Shown piece by piece: positions 8,090-16,320 of a stretch of 36,361 bases of DNA. Within the stretch, counting starts at the first letter, position 1, and each line of letters starts with the position of its first letter. Position numbers and translations under genes: made by a program. Source of the DNA: Deltaproteobacteria bacterium (GTDB taxonomy: Bacteria; Desulfobacterota; WTBG01; JAGOGO01); assembly GCA_017996625.1 (NCBI GenBank), contig JAGOGO010000014.1, positions 1 through 36,361 of the forward strand. The letters are read 5' to 3'. The notes below the pieces were generated by a model, which made no database searches, was not told where the DNA came from, and saw only the letters and a program-made list of their open reading frames with translations.

Positions 8090-9295
8090 ATGAAAACGCT
8101 GACGCGTGCTATCCCGCTTCTGATGGTAATGGTTGTCAGCATGCCTTCCGGCAGCTTTGGAGGAGGTGCCGATGATATCTCTCACCAGACGTTGGATGCG
8201 TCTGCTGCCGAGCAGTCGCCGCTCGATCAGGAGCTGCTCGAATGCATGACTCAGGCCCATCTTCCTTCCGTCACTGCCTGCATTATTAAGGACGATCGGC
8301 TTGCCTGGCACAACGCATATGGTCTTGCAGACGTGGAACAGACAATACCGGCAACGCTTGAGACCGTGTATATGGCGGGATCGATCTCCAAAGTTTTTAC
8401 TGCCACTGCTTTTCTGCAACTGTATGAACAAGGATATTTTGATCTCGATGGGGATGTGAGCATCTATCTTCCGTTTCCATTGCGCAATCCCCATTTCCCA
8501 GACGTACCAATAAGCTTCCGCATGCTCTTGGCTCATCAGTCAAGTCTTCAGGAACGCTTGAGCGCATTTCTCTACTTTGATCTTGCCGCATATCCGTTGG
8601 ACAGGCTTAAAGAATACCTTACTCCCGGTGGCCGCCTCTACGATCCGCAGGTGTGGAGCAGCTCCTATGGGCCCGGCGAAGGATTCGAGTACGCCAACAT
8701 CGGGTACGAAGTGCTCCGGTACCTTTTTCTGCTGATACGCGGCGAAACGCTGGAAGCTTACTGCGCCGAGCACATCTTTGCTCCTTTGGGGATGACTCAG
8801 ACTGGATTTCACCTGAGCGACTTCTCGGTGAGCAAGCTGGCGGTGCCGTATACCTGGCGGGGCTGGACTTATGTACCGTTTCCTCATCACGACGGAGGCA
8901 TGACTGCGGCAGGAGGAATTCGCACGACCATTGTCGACTTAGCCAGGTTCTTTAGTGCGCATATGAGCGGAGGTGTCTACCAGGGTGTCCGAATTCTTGA
9001 ACCCGACACGGTAGAGCTCATGCATAGAGAACAGTATCCCGAAAACCCGGACCCGTTTCTCTCCTATGGCCTGGGGTGGATGATGGAGTGGTCTGACGGA
9101 GAAATCTACGAAGGTCACTCCGGCAGCGTATTCGGCAGCGTGGCTTTCATGTTTTATCGTCCTACAGACCGGGTCGGGGTCATTATCCTGGCAAATAAAA
9201 ATCGGGTCGTGCAGCTTATTCCCCATCCGCTCGAGTCAGCGGGATTCATTGACCTTCAGGAAGCGCTTTTCGCTTATGGTTCCTCGCTGCCTTGA
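8090..9295 (+). CDS. serine beta-lactamase-like hydrolase (class C/esterase family), exported
   Basis: The product is 401 residues, with a signal peptide at about residues 1-25. All three catalytic motifs of the beta-lactamase/transpeptidase-like fold are present: SISK with nucleophile Ser98, the Tyr motif YAN at 201, and HSG at 343 in place of KTG. This combination is typical of the class C / EstB / D-alanyl-D-alanine peptidase-like superfamily (Pfam Beta-lactamase). Such proteins may hydrolyse peptides, esters or beta-lactams, and the substrate cannot be read from the sequence. The start has AGGAGG eight bases upstream. It stands at the head of a same-strand block of envelope genes but has its own promoter. 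Confidence 0.88.
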   Translation: MKTLTRAIPLLMVMVVSMPSGSFGGGADDISHQTLDASAAEQSPLDQELLECMTQAHLPSVTACIIKDDRLAWHNAYGLADVEQTIPATLETVYMAGSISKVFTATAFLQLYEQGYFDLDGDVSIYLPFPLRNPHFPDVPISFRMLLAHQSSLQERLSAFLYFDLAAYPLDRLKEYLTPGGRLYDPQVWSSSYGPGEGFEYANIGYEVLRYLFLLIRGETLEAYCAEHIFAPLGMTQTGFHLSDFSVSKLAVPYTWRGWTYVPFPHHDGGMTAAGGIRTTIVDLARFFSAHMSGGVYQGVRILEPDTVELMHREQYPENPDPFLSYGLGWMMEWSDGEIYEGHSGSVFGSVAFMFYRPTDRVGVIILANKNRVVQLIPHPLESAGFIDLQEALFAYGSSLP

Positions 9296-9383
9296 TCCTT
9301 TGGTGGCGACGTGTCAGACGCATCCGTCATCACGTCCTTCTGAACAACTCAAGACTGCAGAAACAGACAGTCCTTCTTTTCCA

Positions 9384-9412
9384 TTGACATGCAGTCAAAA
9401 GAGACCTATGAA
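9384..9412 (+). promoter_or_regulatory. sigma70-type promoter for the M48 protease gene
   Basis: TTGACA at 9384-9389, a 17-base spacer and TATGAA at 9407-9412 lie about 85 bases before the ATG at 9497. The -35 is perfect and the -10 matches four of six positions. Confidence 0.55.
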
Positions 9413-9496
9413 CGGAAGAGGCAGCATTATCGAGTCGGGATATTCCTAGCCGTCATCTGCTGCAATCATTGTAGCTGGTTAAAGGGAGTGCAGCTC

Positions 9497-11008
9497 ATGA
9501 ACACGCAACGTGGTTTTCGTATCTTGCTGACAGCCATTCTTGTCGCGGCTTCCCTGTCGAGTTTATTCTTTGTCTCCGGATGTGCTGTGAATCCTGCTAC
9601 CAAGGAGCGCGAATTCATGCTCGTCTCCGAAAACCAGGAGTTTCAGATGGGGCAGGAAGTAGACAAGCAGGTGCGCGAGCAGATGGGAGTCTATGCCGAA
9701 CTCCCGAACCTGCGTTCTCTGGTCAAGGAAACCGGAGAACGGATCGGTCAGGTAAGTGACCGTCCTCAGCTCATTTACCGGATCGAAATCGTCGATGCCA
9801 CTGATTTCAATGCCTTCGCGCTTCCGGGGGGATTCGTTTATGTACACCGGGGATTACTGGAACGCGTCAACTCCACCGACGAACTGGCGTCCATTCTCGG
9901 CCATGAAATCGCCCATGTTGCGGCCCGGCATTCGGCGGCGCAGATGTCCAAGGCCCAGCTCCTGAATATCGGTGTGCTGGGCGCTGCGATCGCGACCGGC
10001 GGTGCGATTCAGAACTACGGGGATCTGATTAACCTCGGTGCCGCGCTTACGTTCAACAAGTTCTCCCGTGATGCCGAGCGCGAGGCGGATCACTTCGGTA
10101 CGCAGTACATGATTGAAGCAGGATACAATCCCGAAGCGTCGCTTACGGTTATGCGACAGATACAGTCCCTGCAGGATGCGGAGCCGAGCACACTGGAAAC
10201 CTGGTTCATGACGCATCCTCCTACGGCTGAACGGGTAGAAAATCTGACTGGGGAAATTGAAGTCGTGCGCAGTGAGCAGCCCGAGGTTCTCAAGCGGGTG
10301 ATGCAGCGCAACTCCTTTATCGCGCTGCTCGACGGCATGGCAGTGGGCGAATGGAACGGTACCGAACTGGTTCAGGGCGACCGTTACTATAACAAAGAAC
10401 ATCTGGTAAGCATCCCGGTACCGGAAGAGTGGCAGGTTCAGATCAACAGCAAAGGAAGTACCGCGCTGTTTGGTCATGTCAAAAAACAGCTCTATGCCGG
10501 CTTCGATATCGAACCGCTCCAGCAGCGGATCACTACCGAAGAGTATTATAAAAAAATGGACGAATATCTGCGCCGCAACGGCTTGCGAAGAGCACGGCGA
10601 GAATCGCCTGCGCCGGCCTTTCCACACGGAGCACTATCCGGTCTCTATTACGGCGGTACCGGCGGGAAGTCTTTCTTTGTCGAGGGCATAGCCTTTGTCA
10701 AAGATGCCAACGGGTATTCGTTCATCGGCCAGTGCAAAGAGGCTGACTGCAACCAGCTGCAGCCTCAGTTGGAGTCGATGATGCAGGGATTCCAGTTTAT
10801 AACCGCAAGCGAGGCTGCCCGCCTTGAACCCGGCCGGATGCGCATTCACACCACCGCGGCGGGTGACACCTGGGATTCGATTGCCAGAAAATACTTCACA
10901 AGTGGAACTGGTGCTATCAAGTTAGCGCAGTATAACGGTCTCGACCCTACTCAGCCGCCTCCTGCCGGAGCGCTGGTGAAGATACCGCCCACTATGCACT
11001 TCCGTTGA
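9497..11008 (+). CDS. M48 zinc metalloprotease lipoprotein with C-terminal LysM domain
   Basis: The product is 503 residues. A lipoprotein signal ends in VSGC (Cys29). The peptidase M48 domain has the zinc motif HEIAH at 136-140 and the third ligand Glu in READHFG near 196, so it should be active. It resembles periplasmic M48 proteases of outer-membrane quality control (BepA/LoiP type). The middle of the protein (about 260-440) is unassigned. The last 55 residues form a LysM domain (GDTWDSIARKYF, AQYNGLDP, GALVKIPP), which should bind peptidoglycan, placing the protease between membrane and wall. The start at 9497 is chosen for the signal peptide and GGGAG upstream. The frame is open 36 codons further upstream without signal character. 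Confidence 0.9.
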   Translation: MNTQRGFRILLTAILVAASLSSLFFVSGCAVNPATKEREFMLVSENQEFQMGQEVDKQVREQMGVYAELPNLRSLVKETGERIGQVSDRPQLIYRIEIVDATDFNAFALPGGFVYVHRGLLERVNSTDELASILGHEIAHVAARHSAAQMSKAQLLNIGVLGAAIATGGAIQNYGDLINLGAALTFNKFSRDAEREADHFGTQYMIEAGYNPEASLTVMRQIQSLQDAEPSTLETWFMTHPPTAERVENLTGEIEVVRSEQPEVLKRVMQRNSFIALLDGMAVGEWNGTELVQGDRYYNKEHLVSIPVPEEWQVQINSKGSTALFGHVKKQLYAGFDIEPLQQRITTEEYYKKMDEYLRRNGLRRARRESPAPAFPHGALSGLYYGGTGGKSFFVEGIAFVKDANGYSFIGQCKEADCNQLQPQLESMMQGFQFITASEAARLEPGRMRIHTTAAGDTWDSIARKYFTSGTGAIKLAQYNGLDPTQPPPAGALVKIPPTMHFR

Positions 11009-11220
11009 AGAGTAAGGAAGTGAGGAACCTATCAGAGTTGCAGGTTGCAGGTTCATGATTAAACAAGAACGTGTAACCCGGAACTCGCAACCCGGAACGG
11101 CTTCGACCGTACCTCGTACGACTTCCCGGGCAAGAACGCTGCTGGTGGATTGTTCCGCATCCGGTATGCTTGACAATCCCCTGTTATTCGCGATAATTTG
11201 ACGTGTTCCGGACGAAAGAG

Positions 11221-11257
11221 GCGGTAGAGGTACAGTATGTCATCGTACCTCTACCGC
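11221..11257. repeat. perfect 13-bp inverted repeat before the PBP1b gene
   Basis: GCGGTAGAGGTAC (11221-11233) and its exact complement GTACCTCTACCGC (11245-11257) flank an 11-base loop. No T-run follows on either strand. It ends 44 bases before the PBP gene, so it would sit in that gene's leader or act as an mRNA 3' end for the protease gene. The rest of 11009-11301 holds no gene. Confidence 0.7.
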
Positions 11258-11301
11258 TGCTGTATGATTGCGCTTTGTATGATTATTCTTGTTGAACGGG
11301 T

Positions 11302-13653
11302 ATGAAGACAAGGAAGATTAAATCCAGGAGAACGAAAAAAAGTCCGCTCAGGTTTGTGCTGCGTTGGTGCCTTATCTATAGCGCGTGGGCGCTTTTGTTT
11401 CTTTTCATCGGTTCGGTTTTCTACTGCATGTCGCTTTCCGGCCAGATTGAGGAGCGTTTTTCCGGCCGCCGATGGAGCATTCCTTCCCGGGTTTTTTCGG
11501 CGAGCACCATGCTCTATCCCGGACAAAGCACCAATCGCGAACTCTTTCTGAATAAGCTCCGCCGCCTTGGCTACCGGGAAACAGTGCGTTCTCCGAAAAG
11601 CCAAGGCGAAATGCATATCAGCGATTCGGCTGTGGACATTTTTTTGCGGGACCTGCCTCAGGCGCTGGAAGACAGACCGGGTTACCCGGTGCGCATCCGC
11701 TTTTCCTCCAGTCAGATAGTGAGCCTTCAACGTTTGGACAGTGGAGAATCAGTACCGCTCCTGGAACTGGAGCCGGAAGAGATAACATCTTTTTTCGGAC
11801 CGGAGCGGGAGCGGCGTCAACTCGTGGCCTTAAAACAGGTCCCGCGGCTGGTTCTTGACGCAGTGATGGCTGCGGAAGACATGCGCTTTTACCGTCATCA
11901 TGGAGTAGATGTTCTCGGCGTGGTTCGAGCTATGTACGTCAATGTCCGCAGCTTCGCAATCCGTCAAGGCGGATCTACGATTACCCAGCAGTTGGCGAAG
12001 AGTTATTTTTTGACTCCCGAGAGGACCTTACGAAGAAAGCTTAAGGAAGTACTCATATCCGTGATGCTGGAGGGGATGTACGACAAAGATCAGATTCTCG
12101 AAATTTATCTTAATGAGATCTATCTCGGACAGCGAGGTTCGGTCTCTATCAATGGGGTCGGGGAAGCTTCACTGTTCTACTTCGGCAAGCCGGTAGGAGA
12201 ACTGAACCTTGCGGAGGCAGCTGCAATAGCGGGGCTCATTCGGGCACCGAACTATTACTCGCCATATAAGAACAAGGAGCGTTGCCGTGCCCGTCGGGAT
12301 CAGGTCCTCAGAGCAATGGAGCGCAACCGGCTGATATCTACTGCTCAGATGGAAGCAGGCCTGAAAACGCCTCTGGAACCAGTGCGGTTTGCCGCATATC
12401 GCACTCAGGCGCCGTACTTTGTTGACTATCTTTCAAGTCAGCTGAATGCATTATACCCACCAGAAGCTCTTACCGGGCTCGGATTTTCGCTGTACACTAC
12501 CTTGGACACGCAGGTGCAGGAAGCTGCGGAAGCAGCGCTGCAGCGAGGGCTCAGCCGGCTGGAACGTGCCTTCCCAAAACTAAAGCGTTCTAACCCAAAA
12601 GAGAGGCTGCAGGGTGCAGTCCTCGTCATGCAGCCTAAGACCGGGCACATTCTTGCGATGGTGGGCGGAAGGGATTACAGCAGTTCCCAGTTTAACCGGA
12701 TCACCCAGGCGCGACGTCAGCCTGGCAGTGCGTTTAAACCATTCGTATTTTTGAGCGGTCTCGATTCATTTACCCCGGTCTCACTGCTTTCGAATGAGCC
12801 CAGGTCGTACCGGCTGGCTGATATGACTTGGGAACCACACAACTATGAACCGATTCCAGAAGGCCAGGTAACAATACGCCGGGCGCTTGCCGAATCGATC
12901 AACGTGGCTACAGTAGATCTGGCCATGCGGGTAGGACTGGACACCATCGTAAATTCGGCCAAGACGTTTCAGATCAGTACCCCACTGCAGCCGTATCCGT
13001 CCTTGGCGCTCGGTGCCTTTGAGCTCATTCCGCTGGAACTGGCCCGGGCTTATTGCGCTTTTGCCGCGGATGGCGTACTTCCGTATCCGCTTTCCTTGAA
13101 AGAGGTAATCGATGAACGCGGTTCGGCTCTGGAACGTCGCCATGCCACTATCCGGACAGTGATTTCACCAGCGAGAGCGTTCATGATGAACTCGTTACTG
13201 GCGAGCGTTGTTGAGCAGGGGACAGCCCGCTCGTTAAGAGACTTGGGAGTATGGTTTCCGGCAGCGGGGAAAACCGGTACGACGAATGAATTCAGAGATG
13301 CCTGGTTTATAGGGTATACGCCGGATATCCTGGCCCTGGTGTGGGTCGGTTTTGATAACGGACAGTCGATCTACCTCTCGGGTGCAAGGGCGGCCTTACC
13401 GATCTGGGCGGATCTTATGAATTCTCTTCCGGATTATATTTCCGGTGAATGGTTTCGGCAGCCGGCCGGCGTTGTGAAGCGGACGATCTGTACCGTGACC
13501 GGGCAGCTGGCGATTGAGAACTCCTGTCTGGGGACCCGGGAAGAATACTTCCTTGAGGAAAATTCGCCGGCTGAGTATTGCTCACTCCATAAACCGATCA
13601 CGCCCTTAGAGCAGATTCTGCGAGGTATTGGAAATGTTTTCAAAAGATTTTAA
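11302..13653 (+). CDS. mrcB: penicillin-binding protein 1B, bifunctional glycosyltransferase/transpeptidase
   Basis: The product is 783 residues. A short basic cytoplasmic tail and one membrane helix (about 25-45) are followed by a UB2H-like segment, then the GT51 glycosyltransferase domain with catalytic Glu192 in AAEDMRFYRHHG and the motif GGSTITQQLAKSYF. The transpeptidase domain has SAFK (Ser476), SIN (532) and KTGT (657). It polymerises lipid II and cross-links peptides in the periplasm. The UB2H segment and overall order favour PBP1b over PBP1a. The ribosome site is weak. The gene overlaps the next gene, a TPR lipoprotein, by 20 bases. In enterobacteria PBP1b is activated by an outer-membrane lipoprotein (LpoB), so the overlap is suggestive, although the downstream protein is not recognisably LpoB. 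Confidence 0.93.
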   Translation: MKTRKIKSRRTKKSPLRFVLRWCLIYSAWALLFLFIGSVFYCMSLSGQIEERFSGRRWSIPSRVFSASTMLYPGQSTNRELFLNKLRRLGYRETVRSPKSQGEMHISDSAVDIFLRDLPQALEDRPGYPVRIRFSSSQIVSLQRLDSGESVPLLELEPEEITSFFGPERERRQLVALKQVPRLVLDAVMAAEDMRFYRHHGVDVLGVVRAMYVNVRSFAIRQGGSTITQQLAKSYFLTPERTLRRKLKEVLISVMLEGMYDKDQILEIYLNEIYLGQRGSVSINGVGEASLFYFGKPVGELNLAEAAAIAGLIRAPNYYSPYKNKERCRARRDQVLRAMERNRLISTAQMEAGLKTPLEPVRFAAYRTQAPYFVDYLSSQLNALYPPEALTGLGFSLYTTLDTQVQEAAEAALQRGLSRLERAFPKLKRSNPKERLQGAVLVMQPKTGHILAMVGGRDYSSSQFNRITQARRQPGSAFKPFVFLSGLDSFTPVSLLSNEPRSYRLADMTWEPHNYEPIPEGQVTIRRALAESINVATVDLAMRVGLDTIVNSAKTFQISTPLQPYPSLALGAFELIPLELARAYCAFAADGVLPYPLSLKEVIDERGSALERRHATIRTVISPARAFMMNSLLASVVEQGTARSLRDLGVWFPAAGKTGTTNEFRDAWFIGYTPDILALVWVGFDNGQSIYLSGARAALPIWADLMNSLPDYISGEWFRQPAGVVKRTICTVTGQLAIENSCLGTREEYFLEENSPAEYCSLHKPITPLEQILRGIGNVFKRF

Positions 13654-14152
13654 GTGGATTCGACTGTGTGGGGTCATTCTTCTTGCCGTCACCATCTGCA
13701 GTTGTGCGACTTCGACAACGAGGCCATCGGCCTCGGATCGAGTTCCGCAAGCTTCAACGTCAGCTCCACTTCCTGCACCTCCTCCTCAAGCGGCTCAGCC
13801 AGCAGCGAAGGAATCGGCCGCCCAGGCTGAAGTTGTTCCTCGCGAGGAACCTGCCGAACCGGCTCCGACACCGCGAATGGTGGCATCACTGCAGCTCACC
13901 GAACAGGGCAAGATGCTTCTCGATCGAAACAAGCCTGATGACGCGATTGCCGTATTCGAGCGGGCGATTCAACTCAATCCCGGCAGTGGACAAAACTATT
14001 TCTATGTTGCCGAAGCCTGGATAATGAAAGGCACTATGGACCAAGCCCGTGAATTCAACAGCCTGGCTCGGATGTACCTTGCCGGTGATACGTCCTGGAT
14101 GCCCCGGGTAGAAGCTCAGGCCAGGAGGATCGCGTCGGCACCGGCTGAGTAG
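13634..14152 (+). CDS. small TPR lipoprotein coupled to PBP1b
   Basis: The product is 172 residues. A lipoprotein-like signal ends at Cys24 (TICSC). A Pro/Ala/Glu-rich linker of low complexity follows (about 30-85), then one to two TPR units (LTEQGKMLLDRNKPDDAIAVFERAIQLNP and following helices; GSGQNYFYVAEAWIMKGTMDQARE). The flexible linker could let a membrane-anchored TPR domain reach across the periplasm. The ATG at 13634 overlaps the PBP1b stop by 20 bases and has GAGG eight bases upstream, so it is translationally coupled. The likely role is a partner or regulator of PBP1b, inferred from position and from the presence of TPRs in LpoA-type activators. No direct family match is claimed. 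Confidence 0.82.
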   Translation: MFSKDFKWIRLCGVILLAVTICSCATSTTRPSASDRVPQASTSAPLPAPPPQAAQPAAKESAAQAEVVPREEPAEPAPTPRMVASLQLTEQGKMLLDRNKPDDAIAVFERAIQLNPGSGQNYFYVAEAWIMKGTMDQAREFNSLARMYLAGDTSWMPRVEAQARRIASAPAE

Positions 14153-14322
14153 ACTGTTCCCAGACATTATTCTCCGTTTCCCAGGTCTCCTCGTGTTTGA
14201 TGCTGTCCCGGTGCGCCGTGTAACGGCGGCATCATTTCTCACCGCGTTCCAAAGCGCCTTGGCGCTGATACCATCACTATTAAAAGTGTATACCGATATC
14301 CCGAACTTTAAATACAGGAAAC

Positions 14323-14372
14323 AGCCTATTTGCCTGGCGACGCATAGGCTTTATTGTAAAAGAAACTTTTAC
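14323..14372 (+). promoter_or_regulatory. two leader stem-loops upstream of the entericidin-like gene
   Basis: AGCCTAT (14323-14329) pairs with ATAGGCT (14344-14350), and GTAAAAG (14356-14362) pairs with CTTTTAC (14366-14372) across a 3-base loop. They lie just before the ribosome site AGGAGG (14390-14394 region). The first is followed by TTTATT and may act as a weak terminator for the upstream gene. No known riboswitch class was recognised. Confidence 0.4.
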
Positions 14373-14400
14373 TTAGGAGCCACTATGTAAGGAGGTAGCC

Positions 14401-14538
14401 ATGGTGAAAAGAATGATAGCCCTCATTCTGCTGGGCTTAGCCTTGATGGGATCGGTGCTCGGGTGCAATACCCTACGGGGTGCAGGTGAAGACATTGAGG
14501 GCGCGGGAGAAGAGATCCAAAAGAGCACCACGCCGTAG
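14401..14538 (+). CDS. entericidin EcnA/B-family lipoprotein
   Basis: The product is 45 residues. It has a hydrophobic signal (MVKRMIALILLGLALMG), a lipobox VLGC with lipid Cys22 and a short mature part, NTLRGAGEDIEGAGEEIQK, matching the entericidin signature (N-T-x-x-G-x-G-x-D-I-x-x-G-G). Entericidins are small membrane lipoproteins made in stationary phase or under stress. EcnB is described as bacteriolytic and EcnA as antidote, but most homologues in environmental bacteria are single and uncharacterised. Only one copy is present here and no antitoxin partner is adjacent. The start has a strong TAAGGAGG five bases upstream and follows two leader hairpins. Confidence 0.88.
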   Translation: MVKRMIALILLGLALMGSVLGCNTLRGAGEDIEGAGEEIQKSTTP

Positions 14539-15098
14539 CACCTGACGGTGAAACCACAGGTCATGTGCAGGGATGAGAGCCAATCCGACTAGGTGATGAC
14601 GAAACAGTCATCAGGCGTGATCTGAAAAGCTTGCTATAGCCCGATCATTCCGTTCAAGAGCGTTTACCATTGCGGTCTTATCCTAACGAGGAGGCGTCAA
14701 CCGCAGGCGCTGGAGTCTCCTGTGATTCAGCGAGGAGGAGAGATTGTCTGCACTGTGAATCATAGTCTGCTTCCGGCCCTGACAGGCCAGAATCAAGCAA
14801 CTCCAGCAGGTCCTCAGAGTCTCTGACCACGACTCTGAGGGACCTGCGGCTCGCTGCCGGTCACATTTCCTCATTTCCATAACACATCAGACAGCCTCGT
14901 CTATTCCGCTATTGACGGCAGCCTTGCTTCGAGTTAGTATCTGCAGGAAGAAAAAATCCTAGAATTCCGCCCTCAGCGGTTTTCTGCCGTTGTATTAACG
15001 GAAGCTGGTCGGCACATGCTATCGAAAGAATGGCCCTCATGCCTCCCCCGGATTTCCGCGATCCAGTACTCGTAATCTAGTGTGAAAGGTTGTGTCGG
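14539..15098. other. 560-base intergenic region
   Basis: The region contains the inverted repeat at 14806 and a small stem (TGATGAC-GAAACA-GTCATCA near 14594-14613). Short frames on the minus strand here lack ribosome sites, and no gene is supported. Confidence 0.55.
14806..14847. repeat. long inverted repeat, 16 paired bases with one bulge
   Basis: GCAGGTCC-TCAGAGTC pairs with GACTCTGA-GGGACCTGC across a 9-base loop (TCTGACCAC region), with one bulged G. No T-run follows. It is a REP-like intergenic palindrome or an mRNA-stabilising structure. Confidence 0.55.
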
Positions 15099-15449
15099 AT
15101 GCAGCGCCTGGTTCCTATTCTTCTGCTCATGGGCTCCAATGTTTTCATGACGTATGCCTGGTATGGCCACCTGCGGGATTTTCGTGCCCGTCCGATTCTT
15201 TTTGCCATTGTTATTTCCTGGAGTGTTGCCCTGCTCGAATACTGCTTGCAGGTGCCGGCCAATCGCCTGGGTAGCGAGTTCTACACACTTCCTCAGCTCA
15301 AGGTTATTCAGGAAATTATCACAATGGCGATCTTTGCCTTTTTTTGTACCGTATACATGAAGCAGCGGCTGACGATGGACTATCTATGGGCTAGCTTCTG
15401 TCTGGTCGGAGCTGCCTATTTCCTCTTTCGACACGTCCAGAGTGCGTAA
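15099..15449 (+). CDS. DUF486 / DMT-family small membrane protein
   Basis: The product is 116 residues with four predicted membrane helices and the typical DUF486 sequence (MGSNVFMTYAWYGHL, WSVALLEYCLQVPANRLG, LKVIQEIITMAIFAFF). Family members belong to the drug/metabolite transporter clan and are half the size of EamA transporters, so they probably dimerise. The substrate is unknown. The start at ATG 15099 has AAAGG nine bases upstream. A TTG three codons earlier is less likely. The gene appears to be transcribed alone. Confidence 0.88.
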   Translation: MQRLVPILLLMGSNVFMTYAWYGHLRDFRARPILFAIVISWSVALLEYCLQVPANRLGSEFYTLPQLKVIQEIITMAIFAFFCTVYMKQRLTMDYLWASFCLVGAAYFLFRHVQSA

Positions 15450-15583
15450 GATCAGGGACTAGGGATTCTATCGCTCCGGGTGGGTTTTTACTGCGTTCCA
15501 TTGGCGGAACAACCGTCGTGTCAGGGAAAGAGACGGCCAGCTCCCACACGTGTGAATGCCAGCGACTAGGACTTTCGTACCAG

Positions 15584-15611
15584 TTGACACACAACCTTCA
15601 GCTCTTATAAT
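15584..15611 (+). promoter_or_regulatory. consensus sigma70 promoter for the rubrerythrin-like gene
   Basis: TTGACA (15584-15589), a 16-base spacer and TATAAT (15606-15611) give both hexamers perfect. A 110-base leader follows, containing a 7-bp stem TGACCGC (15623-15629) / GCGGTCA (15649-15655). A 10-base palindrome CACACGTGTG lies upstream at 15545-15554. Strong constitutive transcription, perhaps with a repressor, is inferred. Confidence 0.75.
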
Positions 15612-15726
15612 GAAAACACTGATGACCGCTGCTGGTTCGAAACACACTGCGGTCAGACTGTGTTCTTCAGGTTTTACCTGCTCATGTTCATACGGTATTG
15701 TAAACCCTGTTGAAAAAGGAGCTGCC

Positions 15727-16248
15727 ATGAGTGAAAAAAGACTGGAAGCACTACGAGAAGCTTTGAGACGTGAAGAAGAAGGAAAGGCATTCTATCAGGA
15801 AGCGGCTGATGCTGCTCATACGACACTGGGAAAGGAGATGTTCAATTTTCTCATCCGCGCGGAAGAATCGCATATCCAAAAAATAAATCAGATTTACTCA
15901 TCCCTGGAGAAGTCAGGTTCTTGGCTGAATATGATTTCCAGCCGGGAAACGGAAAAATCGGCCAAAGACGTGTGCGCCGCAGTGCGCAGCAGCATGGCAG
16001 ATCCAAAAAAAGGAGATCCTGAAGACATTCAGGCCCTGCAGACCGCTTTACGGATGGAAGATGAAGGAATCAAGTTCTATCAATGCCAGGCTGACGCAAC
16101 AACAGATATGTTTGAGAAGAAATTCTATCTTCTGCTGGTGAACGAAGAGACCGATCACTGGCTTAGTATTCTCGATTCTATTGAATTTCTGGAGGATCCT
16201 CAGGGCTATTTCCATCAGAAGGAAATGATTCGTTCAACCTTTATGTAG
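15727..16248 (+). CDS. rubrerythrin-like ferritin-fold diiron protein
   Basis: The product is 173 residues and forms a four-helix ferritin-like bundle made of two similar halves. Helix motifs with iron ligands are visible: REEEGKAFYQEAAD and RAEESHIQKI in the first half, RMEDEGIKFYQCQAD and NEETDHWLSIL in the second. There is no C-terminal rubredoxin domain, so it is a short rubrerythrin/ferritin-like type. Such proteins in anaerobes reduce peroxide or handle iron. The start at 15727 has AAGGAG upstream. An in-frame extension of 57 codons overlaps the promoter and is rejected. The preceding consensus promoter predicts high expression. Confidence 0.88.
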   Translation: MSEKRLEALREALRREEEGKAFYQEAADAAHTTLGKEMFNFLIRAEESHIQKINQIYSSLEKSGSWLNMISSRETEKSAKDVCAAVRSSMADPKKGDPEDIQALQTALRMEDEGIKFYQCQADATTDMFEKKFYLLLVNEETDHWLSILDSIEFLEDPQGYFHQKEMIRSTFM

Positions 16249-16260
16249 TCGGCTGTCTTC

Positions 16261-16289
16261 AGGGGTGCGCTGCAACAGAGCGCACCTCT
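16261..16289. terminator. bidirectional hairpin between convergent genes
   Basis: GGTGCGCT (16264-16271) pairs with AGCGCACC (16279-16286) around a GCAACAG loop. Pairing extends three bases further with one G-U pair. It lies between the converging rubrerythrin-like and Yip1-type genes. It lacks a T-run, so its efficiency is uncertain. Confidence 0.6.
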
Positions 16290-16320
16290 CTCAGCGTTCG
16301 GTGCCGGAATTCTACTGCGC

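Noticed and set aside
7745..8536. 263-codon minus-strand frame opposite the beta-lactamase-like gene
   Set aside because: It is antisense to a gene with intact catalytic motifs and runs into the tandem repeat; no known domain.
14311..14372. Cyclic-di-GMP type riboswitch before the entericidin-like gene
   Set aside because: GACGCA resembles one conserved element, but the GGCAAACC and following stem of the GEMM class are absent.
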